NCBI GenBank assembly: GCA_046328125.1
Contig: JAXLXF010000007.1
Coordinates: 1-64,000 of the forward strand
Source of the DNA: JADZEM01 sp046328125
GTDB taxonomy: Bacteria > Chloroflexota > UBA6077 > JACCZL01
Direction of reading: 5' to 3'
DNA: 64,000 nucleotides
The position numbers were made by a program, and so were the translations under genes. Each line of letters starts with the position of its first letter. Position 1 is the first letter of the stretch. The notes under the pieces were generated by a model that searched no databases, had not been told where the DNA came from, and worked only from the letters and a program-made list of their open reading frames with translations. Below are positions 58,767-64,000 of this stretch, one piece after another.

Positions 58767-60014
58767 ATGAACGGTGAAGAGCAACTCGGAACGCTCGTTC
58801 TGGTGGTGGCGGCGGCGGTCCTCGCCCCGATCATCGTGGATCTGCCGCCGCGCCTGCGCCTGCCGGCCGTGGTGGCCGAGACGGCGCTCGGGATCGCGCT
58901 CGGGCCGCACCTGCTCGGGATTGTGGCGCCGAACCCGCTACTCAACTTCTTCGGCACGCTCGGACTGGCGTTCCTGTTCTTCATCGCCGGCATGGAGCTG
59001 GACTTCGGGCGGGTCCGTGGCCGACCGATCGAGATGGCGGCGATGGGCTGGGTGGCGTCGATCGCGATCGGGCTCGGCGTGGGATATGGGCTGCAACAGG
59101 TCGGATTCGTAGTCTCCGGGCTGCTGATCGGGATCGTCCTCGCGACCACGGCGCTCGGCACGCTCGTGCCCATTCTTCGGGACACCGGCGAGCTGGACTC
59201 GAAATTCGGCACGTTCGTGCTGGCCGCCGGCACTCTCGGCGAGCTCGGCCCGATCCTGATGGTCTCGGTCCTGCTGACGCGCGAGCACACCAGCCTGACC
59301 CAGACGGTGCTGCTGCTCGGGTTCGCGGTGGTGGCGGTGCTCGTCGCGATCGTCGGGATGCGCTACCACCCGCCGCGCATCATTCAGCTGCTGTGCCGTA
59401 CCATGCACGCCAGCGCGCAGCTTCCAGTACGGCTCTCGGTGCTGCTGCTGCTCGGGCTGACCTTGCTGGCCGGGCAGCTCGGGCTGGACATGATCCTCGG
59501 CTCCTTCACGGCTGGCATGGTCGTCGGGATGATCTCGAAGGGGCCGGCCTCGGAGCCGCTCCGCGAGAAGCTGGACGGGCTCGGATTCGGCTTCTTCGTG
59601 CCGATCTTCTTCATCGTCGGCGGCATGAAGTTCGACGTGGCCGCGCTGTTCTCCAGCCCGACCGCCATCATGCGGCTGCCGGTCTTCCTGGCGCTGTTCC
59701 TGGTCTGCCGGGGGCTGCCGGCCCTGCTCTACCGCCGCGAGCTGGCGGGGCGAGAACGAGCGTCGCTCGCGTTCTTCTCCGCGACGGCGCTGCCGCTGGT
59801 GGTGGCGATCTGCGAGATCGGCGTCTCAACCGGGCGGATGGTGCCCGAGAACGCGGCGGCCCTGGTCGGCGCCGGCCTGGTCTCGGTCTTCCTGTTCCCG
59901 CTGATCGGGCTGACGCTGCGCCAGAAGCCAGGCGTCGCCGGGCTGACGGCTCTGGAAGGCGAGGGTGAGGCGTCGCTGGAGGAGAGCGCGGCGAGCGTCG
60001 AGCGGGTCGCCTGA
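58767..60014 (+). CDS. CPA2-type cation/proton antiporter
   Basis: A 415-residue membrane protein with about twelve to thirteen helices and no RCK/TrkA domain. It has P-A-V-V-A-E-T-A-L-G-I-A-L-G-P, L-F-F-I-A-G-M-E-L-D-F, and V-L-A-T-T-A-L-G-T-L-V-P-I-L, which are Na+/H+ exchanger (KefB-like) landmarks. GGAGAG places the start at ATG 58767 rather than GTG 58755. Not linked to the glycan operon in function, as far as can be seen. A hairpin spans its end. Confidence 0.88.
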   Translation: MNGEEQLGTLVLVVAAAVLAPIIVDLPPRLRLPAVVAETALGIALGPHLLGIVAPNPLLNFFGTLGLAFLFFIAGMELDFGRVRGRPIEMAAMGWVASIAIGLGVGYGLQQVGFVVSGLLIGIVLATTALGTLVPILRDTGELDSKFGTFVLAAGTLGELGPILMVSVLLTREHTSLTQTVLLLGFAVVAVLVAIVGMRYHPPRIIQLLCRTMHASAQLPVRLSVLLLLGLTLLAGQLGLDMILGSFTAGMVVGMISKGPASEPLREKLDGLGFGFFVPIFFIVGGMKFDVAALFSSPTAIMRLPVFLALFLVCRGLPALLYRRELAGRERASLAFFSATALPLVVAICEIGVSTGRMVPENAAALVGAGLVSVFLFPLIGLTLRQKPGVAGLTALEGEGEASLEESAASVERVA

Positions 60015-60032
60015 CGTCGCCACCGGCGTCAG
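60011..60032 (+). terminator. 9-bp hairpin at the end of the antiporter gene
   Basis: CTGACGTCG (60011-60019) pairs with CGGCGTCAG (60024-60032) over 9 bp, with one G-U, around the loop CCAC. The stop codon is inside the left arm. There is no U-tract. Since the MocR promoter follows at once, it may instead be an operator. Confidence 0.4.
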
Positions 60033-60041
60033 CAAGGGGCG

Positions 60042-60053
60042 TATCATCGGCGC
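60042..60053 (+). promoter_or_regulatory. -10 element for a leaderless MocR transcript
   Basis: TATCAT (60042-60047) is followed by CGGCGC and then ATG 60054. The arrangement is the same as before the ArsR gene (TATTAT-TGGCGC-ATG): a -10-like hexamer, six bases, start codon. No convincing -35 is seen. No Shine-Dalgarno can be read before this ATG apart from AAGGGG, which lies 13 bases away. Confidence 0.45.
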
Positions 60054-61658
60054 ATGTGCGCAGCGGATCGCTCCTTCACGAGCTGGCCGGGGCGGTCGGT
60101 GGTCGATCTCGTGCTCGGGATCGACCCGAGCCGGCCGGAGCCGCTCCATCGGCAGTTGTACGGCGGGCTGAGAACGGCGATCCTGGAGCAGCGACTGAAG
60201 CCGGGCGTGCGGCTGCCGTCCACCCGGGCGCTGGCAAGCTCGCTCGGGTTGGCCCGCAACACCGTCCACGGCGCCTACGACCAGCTGCTGGCAGAGGGAT
60301 ACCTGGAGACGCGCCACGGCTCCGGGACGTACGTGGCGGCGAGCCTGCCTGACGACGCGCTCCGCGCCGCCCGCGCGACGCAGCCAACGTCGGGACAGCA
60401 GCCGGCTCAGCCGGGACAGGCGGTCCAGCCACCGCCGACGTCCCAGATGCCACCAGACGCGGTGGTTCAGCAGCAGTTGTCACGCTGGGGGCGCCGCATC
60501 GCCGAGATCGCGCCGACACCGTACATGGCGCCGGCTCCCGATCTCCCCTACGACTTCCGCCACGGGCGGCCGGACGCGACCCACTTCCCGCTGGAGGAGT
60601 GGCGACGGGCGGCCGCACGGCAGTTGCGCCGCATCGACCGCGACGACCTCTGGTACGGTCCACCGGCCGGGTTACCCTCTCTGCGCGCGGCCATCTCCGA
60701 GTACCTCGGACGGGCGCGCGGCCTCCGCTGCACCCCTGAACAGGTCATCATCACGACCGGCACCCAGCAGGCGATCGACCTGATCTCCAGACTGCTGGTG
60801 GAGACCGGCGATCTGGTGGTGGTGGAAGACCCGTGCTACCCCGGCGCGCGGCGGGTGTTCCAGGCGCTCGGCGCGCAGCTGTTCGACGCCCCGGTGGACG
60901 AGCACGGCCTGGTCACGGACGGCCTGCCAGACCGGCCAGCGCGCGTACTGTACACCACCCCCTCGCACCAGTACCCGAGCGGCGCGACGCTGCCGGCCAG
61001 CCGCCGCCTGGATCTGCTGCGCTGGGCCGAACGCCATGGGACGCTGGTGATCGAGGACGACTACGACAGCGAGTTCCGCCACGTCGGGCGGCCTTTGGAG
61101 GCGCTCCAGGGGCTGGACCGCACCGGGCGGGTGGCCTACGTGGGGAGCTTCTCGAAGGTGCTGTATCCGGCCCTTCGGCTGGGGTATCTGGTGGCGCCGC
61201 CGGCGCTAGTCGGGCTGGCCTCCGAGGCGAAGCGGCTGGTGGATTTGCAGACCGCGACGCCCGGCCAGGAGATGCTGGCCGAGCTGATCGAGACCGGCCA
61301 GTTCGAAGCTCACTTGCGAAGGATGCGGCGGGTGTATCGGGGGCGCCGGGCCGCGCTGCTGGAGTCGCTGGCGCGCGAGCTCGGCGATCTGGCGGCGCCC
61401 GGTCCGAGCGACGCGGGCCTCTACGTGCGGCTCGTGCTGGCCGAAGGGCTGGACGAGGAAGCCGTCACCCGGCGCGCCGCCGAGCGCGGCGTGGCCGTCT
61501 ATCCCGCGCGACCGTACTTCTCGCGGCCGGTCGAGCGACCGGGCCTGATCCTGGGCTACGCGGCGCTCGACGAGGGCGGCATCGTGGAAGGCATCCGGCG
61601 GCTGCGGCTCGCCATCGACGACGTCCGCCACCCGACAGCGCGCCTCATCGGCTCATGA
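60054..61658 (+). CDS. MocR/PdxR-type regulator (GntR HTH + aminotransferase fold)
   Basis: A 534-residue fusion. A GntR winged helix lies at about 25-95 (L-P-S-T-R-A-L-A-S-S-L-G-L-A-R-N-T-V). A Gln/Pro-rich linker of about 45 residues follows. The aminotransferase class I fold runs from about 150 to 520, with PLP-binding Lys in G-S-F-S-K-V-L-Y-P and D-D-Y-D-S-E-F-R. Family members sense PLP or amino acids and often activate vitamin B6 or amino-acid genes. No such target is next to it. The start is ATG 60054, probably leaderless. Confidence 0.9.
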   Translation: MCAADRSFTSWPGRSVVDLVLGIDPSRPEPLHRQLYGGLRTAILEQRLKPGVRLPSTRALASSLGLARNTVHGAYDQLLAEGYLETRHGSGTYVAASLPDDALRAARATQPTSGQQPAQPGQAVQPPPTSQMPPDAVVQQQLSRWGRRIAEIAPTPYMAPAPDLPYDFRHGRPDATHFPLEEWRRAAARQLRRIDRDDLWYGPPAGLPSLRAAISEYLGRARGLRCTPEQVIITTGTQQAIDLISRLLVETGDLVVVEDPCYPGARRVFQALGAQLFDAPVDEHGLVTDGLPDRPARVLYTTPSHQYPSGATLPASRRLDLLRWAERHGTLVIEDDYDSEFRHVGRPLEALQGLDRTGRVAYVGSFSKVLYPALRLGYLVAPPALVGLASEAKRLVDLQTATPGQEMLAELIETGQFEAHLRRMRRVYRGRRAALLESLARELGDLAAPGPSDAGLYVRLVLAEGLDEEAVTRRAAERGVAVYPARPYFSRPVERPGLILGYAALDEGGIVEGIRRLRLAIDDVRHPTARLIGS

Positions 61659-61734
61659 GCCTGCCACGCGCAAGACCTCGTGCCTGTTGACAGACACGTA
61701 CAATAGAAGCGCGCGTTCGGATGGAGGTCACGCT

Positions 61735-62301
61735 GTGAGCGTCGCGGTCTACCCTCGGCTTGGGGAGCTGCTGCAGGCTCGGAATCTGACGGTGGCCGAG
61801 CTGAGCCGCCAGATCGAGCGCCGATTCGGGCTGAACGTCGATGCCGAATCGCTGACGGCGTGGGCGCGTGACGTGCCTGTCCAGCGCGCCGACCTACAAC
61901 TGGCCGGCGCGGCGGCGGCGGTCCTCGACGTGAGTCTGGCCGATCTTTTCGATGTGAACGCGATCCCCGATCTGCCTCCTGAGGAGAGTGTCCTCGACGA
62001 GGCTGACACACAGCGCCTGGAAGAGCTGTTGGATCTCCAGCAGACCCGGCCGTTGGTGGAGGCCGAAGCAACAGAGCTCCAGGCGTTGATAGCTGAGAAC
62101 AATCGGCAGGTACAAGAGCAATTGTTAGAGAAGAGAGCTAAGAAGCAGGGCATCTCGGTGGAGCAAGCTCGCCGCGAGCGCGACCTCGCGGTTGCCGAAG
62201 CAGCCCGATGGTGGCAGGAATTCCAGGCGAATCCCCAGCTCCGCCGATCGGTGGTGTCGAGGCTCAAACGCCGTAGTCGCCGAAACTCGACATCGGCGTG
62301 A
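61735..62301 (+). CDS. Cro/XRE-like HTH protein preceding an HNH gene
   Basis: A 188-residue protein. The N-terminal 70 residues resemble a helix-turn-helix (L-G-E-L-L-Q-A-R-N-L-T-V-A-E-L-S-R-Q-I). Then comes a long charged helical region (about 85-188) ending in a basic R-L-K-R-R-S-R-R tail. GGAGGT six bases before GTG 61735 fixes the start. It overlaps the HNH gene by 4 bp. Upstream is TACAAT at 61699-61704. The arrangement suggests a regulator or antitoxin for the HNH protein; this is inference. Confidence 0.75.
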   Translation: MSVAVYPRLGELLQARNLTVAELSRQIERRFGLNVDAESLTAWARDVPVQRADLQLAGAAAAVLDVSLADLFDVNAIPDLPPEESVLDEADTQRLEELLDLQQTRPLVEAEATELQALIAENNRQVQEQLLEKRAKKQGISVEQARRERDLAVAEAARWWQEFQANPQLRRSVVSRLKRRSRRNSTSA

Positions 62302-62852
62302 CTTCAGGCTTCGTACCCGAACAGATTCTACAGCAGCTCGCGAGCCAGTCCCGCCATAGTGCGCGAGCTCCGCTGGTGCGTCTTGCTGTGCGCGCACGAG
62401 CCGGCGACGCGTGTGAATACTGCCTGTTCCCGACAATCGGGCAGTCCCATGTGGATCACATCATTCCACCGGGACTCTGGCAAACGTACGTCGCCGATCG
62501 CATCCGAGACGTGACGCCAACTCCCGGACGCGGCGGCCCGAATCACCTGGACAATTACGCCTGGTCCTGTGCCAACTGCAACGAGGCTAAGGGTCAACAG
62601 GTGGCGCGTCTTATTGGACGTCGCAGGCATCGCCTGTACGATCCACGCCGCGACGTGTGGTACGAGCACTTCGGCTTCGCCCACCGACATTTGCTGATTG
62701 TCGGTTTGTCCGCCATTGGTGCCGCGACCGTTGCGGCGCTCGGCACGAACGACTCCCGGATCGGCGGGCCGCTTGGATCGCGACACGATGCGATCGTGTT
62801 GGGAATCTATCCGCCGCCCCAGGTACGAAATGCGCGGGCGAATCAAGGCTGA
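62298..62852 (+). CDS. HNH-endonuclease-fold protein
   Basis: A 184-residue protein with an HNH core: C-E-Y-C, H-V-D-H-I-I-P, a loop, then N-Y-A-W-S-C-A-N-C-N-E-A-K-G. The two CxxC pairs bind structural zinc and the His residues are catalytic, by family knowledge. The C-terminal ~60 residues include a small hydrophobic stretch. The start is GTG 62298, overlapping the HTH gene. Such stand-alone HNH genes are found in defence, mobile and toxin contexts. Its end overlaps the convergent GNAT by 10 bp. Confidence 0.85.
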   Translation: MTSGFVPEQILQQLASQSRHSARAPLVRLAVRARAGDACEYCLFPTIGQSHVDHIIPPGLWQTYVADRIRDVTPTPGRGGPNHLDNYAWSCANCNEAKGQQVARLIGRRRHRLYDPRRDVWYEHFGFAHRHLLIVGLSAIGAATVAALGTNDSRIGGPLGSRHDAIVLGIYPPPQVRNARANQG

Positions 62853-63412
62853 TCGGCCTGCTGGCGCTCCCACTCGTCGCGAGTGAGCGCGTACTCCACA
62901 TCGCCCAGCTCGTCGCCCTCGATAGGGTCAGGCCAGTCCAGGAAGAACGTGCGCACGAAGCGCAGCCCGGCCTTCTCCATCACCCGCCGAGACCTGAGAT
63001 TGACGGACATGGTCGTGGCGAAGACGCGCTGCGCGCCATGCTCCCTGAACGCCCGCTCCACGAGCGCCCGCGAGGCTTCGGTCGCATAGCCTCGGCCCCA
63101 CGCCGCCCGTGTCAGGCGGTACCCCAGCTCCGGCTCGTCAGGCGCGCCATCCCCGGTCGGCCGGAGATGGACCCAGCCCAGGAAGTCGCCACTCGCCTTC
63201 TCCACGACGATCCAGAAGCCGTAACCAGCAAACCGCTCGTAGTAGTGGAGCCAGTGCCCGACCTCGTCCTCGACGACGTCGCGCGGGATCGGCTTGCCGC
63301 CGTTGATGAAGCGCGTCACCTCCGGATCGGTGTTGAGCTCCACCAGGGCGTCCACGTCCTCAGCGGTCGCGCGCCGCAGGATCAGCCGCTCGGTCTCCAG
63401 GAAGACGTGCAT
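62843..63412 (-). CDS. GNAT acetyltransferase (RimJ/RimL-like)
   Basis: A 189-residue acetyltransferase. It starts with E-T-E-R-L-I-L-R-R-A, then has E-L-G-Y-R-L and the acetyl-CoA motif A-W-G-R-G-Y-A-T-E-A, ending with N-x-x-S-x-x-V-M-E-K-A-G-L. This RimJ/RimL subgroup acetylates protein N-termini, small molecules or antibiotics. It is 3 bp downstream of the TPR gene and probably in the same transcript. Confidence 0.9.
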   Translation of the reverse strand: MHVFLETERLILRRATAEDVDALVELNTDPEVTRFINGGKPIPRDVVEDEVGHWLHYYERFAGYGFWIVVEKASGDFLGWVHLRPTGDGAPDEPELGYRLTRAAWGRGYATEASRALVERAFREHGAQRVFATTMSVNLRSRRVMEKAGLRFVRTFFLDWPDPIEGDELGDVEYALTRDEWERQQADQP

Positions 63413-63415
63413 GGG

Positions 63416-64000
63416 TTAGTCGGGCAGAGCGGCCAGCTCGGCCTCCGCTTCGGGCAGCCAGTGGGTCATCCCCATCGAGAGGTACAGGTCGATGGCGACG
63501 TTCAGCTCCGAGCGGGCCTCGTGCCGGCGGCCGGTACGACGGTACAGCTTGCCCAGACTACGGTGAATGTGTGCCTGGAGCGGGCGCATCCCCAGCTCCT
63601 CCGCGATGGCGAGCGCGGCTCCGAAGAGCCGCGCGGCACGGTCCGCGTCCAGCGGCTCCGTCTGGAGGACGACCTCGCCGAGCCAGTAGTGGGCCTCAGC
63701 CTCGAAACCACGCTCCTGGCTGGCGCGTGCCATCTCGACGGCGCGAACGCCGGCAGTCTCGGCATCGTCAAGCGCTCCGGCCCCCAGCAGCGCCTGCGCC
63801 AGCCACCCCTGCCAGAGCGAGGCGCATGGCATGTGGCGCGTCACGTCTGCAAGATGCAAGCTGCGACGTAGCGAGTCCACCGCATCGTCGGGGCGACCGC
63901 CGAGGGCATACGCATGGCCGGTGAAGGCCAGCGACGACATCGCGACCGGCTCGATCCCGATCTGTCGGCAGATCGCGAGCGACTGCTCGAGCAGGACAGT
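63416..64000 (-). CDS. TPR-repeat protein, truncated at window edge
   Basis: The C-terminal part (at least 194 residues) of a helical repeat protein. The frame is open to base 64000, and the residues before the internal ATG at 63940 (L-E-Q-S-L-A-I-C-R-Q-I-G) continue the TPR pattern, so that ATG is not the start. The repeats resemble the tail of large ATPase/TPR regulators (AfsR, MalT/LuxR or adenylate-cyclase-linked). The N-terminal domains lie outside, so the class cannot be fixed. Confidence 0.8.
   Translation of the reverse strand, partial: TVLLEQSLAICRQIGIEPVAMSSLAFTGHAYALGGRPDDAVDSLRRSLHLADVTRHMPCASLWQGWLAQALLGAGALDDAETAGVRAVEMARASQERGFEAEAHYWLGEVVLQTEPLDADRAARLFGAALAIAEELGMRPLQAHIHRSLGKLYRRTGRRHEARSELNVAIDLYLSMGMTHWLPEAEAELAALPD

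Noticed and set aside
61687..61704. TTGACA followed by TACAAT considered as a promoter for the HTH gene.
   Set aside because: The two hexamers are only 6 nt apart, far from the 16-18 nt needed. TACAAT alone is kept as a possible -10.

Overview
The window is strongly GC-rich, densely coded bacterial DNA. The mix of genes suggests a Chloroflexota bacterium, perhaps near the Thermomicrobia or Sphaerobacter: several two-domain universal stress proteins, an Mtb-type LeuA, membrane glycosyltransferases of the PMT/ArnT type, an FkbM-rich glycan-export cluster and many GTG/TTG starts. No rRNA, tRNA, CRISPR array, phage or IS transposase was recognised. The taxonomic call is inference, not a search result.

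Layout. 0-3.2 kb: the 3'-terminal bulk of leuA, then an NnrS-like membrane protein. 3.2-6.7 kb (minus): a very large, membrane-anchored, probably surface-exposed beta-helix protein. 6.9-8.2 kb: an ArsR repressor with its own promoter, an SRPBCC protein and a VOC protein. 8.3-33.2 kb is a stress and redox island. It holds three two-domain Usp proteins, an MFS transporter, and a MacB-like exporter whose ATPase is fused to its adaptor domain. It also has acoA-acoB-acoX without E2/E3, a DksA/TraR protein, an orphan OmpR-type regulator, a BON-SRPBCC protein and a phosphoribosyltransferase. A sulfur module follows: rhodanese-DUF2892, a CstR-like repressor, a Tat-exported DUF2680-like protein and a CoA-disulfide-reductase/rhodanese fusion. 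33.5-34.5 kb: an orphan HypC-like protein overlapping a DUF6390-like protein. 34.5-44.3 kb: mixed metabolism (oligopeptide-type binding protein, hydrolase, two GT39-like proteins, MIP18/DUF59 protein, CaiB-type CoA transferase, two small unknown proteins, threonine-synthase-like enzyme, dual-specificity phosphatase). 44.7-58.6 kb: a polysaccharide or glycan synthesis and export operon (Wzm/Wzt-like ABC exporter, two FkbM methyltransferases, three GT2, two GT4, a PMT-like protein and a capsule-synthesis protein), mostly joined by short overlaps. 58.7-64 kb: Na+/H+-type antiporter, MocR-type regulator, an HTH/HNH pair, a GNAT and a truncated TPR protein.

The strongest regulatory signal is a 17-bp near-palindrome, RTACCnnnnAGGGGTAY, occurring three times: before rhodanese-DUF2892, before the CsoR/CstR-family repressor, and before the CoA-disulfide-reductase/rhodanese gene. 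The repressor keeps both sensing cysteines but has Tyr in place of the copper-binding His, so the three genes look like a persulfide/sulfane-sulfur regulon. A second signal is a 122-123 bp palindromic element with perfect 12-bp terminal inverted repeats, present twice in opposite orientations. A third is a set of -10-like hexamers placed exactly 6 nt before an ATG, suggesting leaderless transcripts for some genes.
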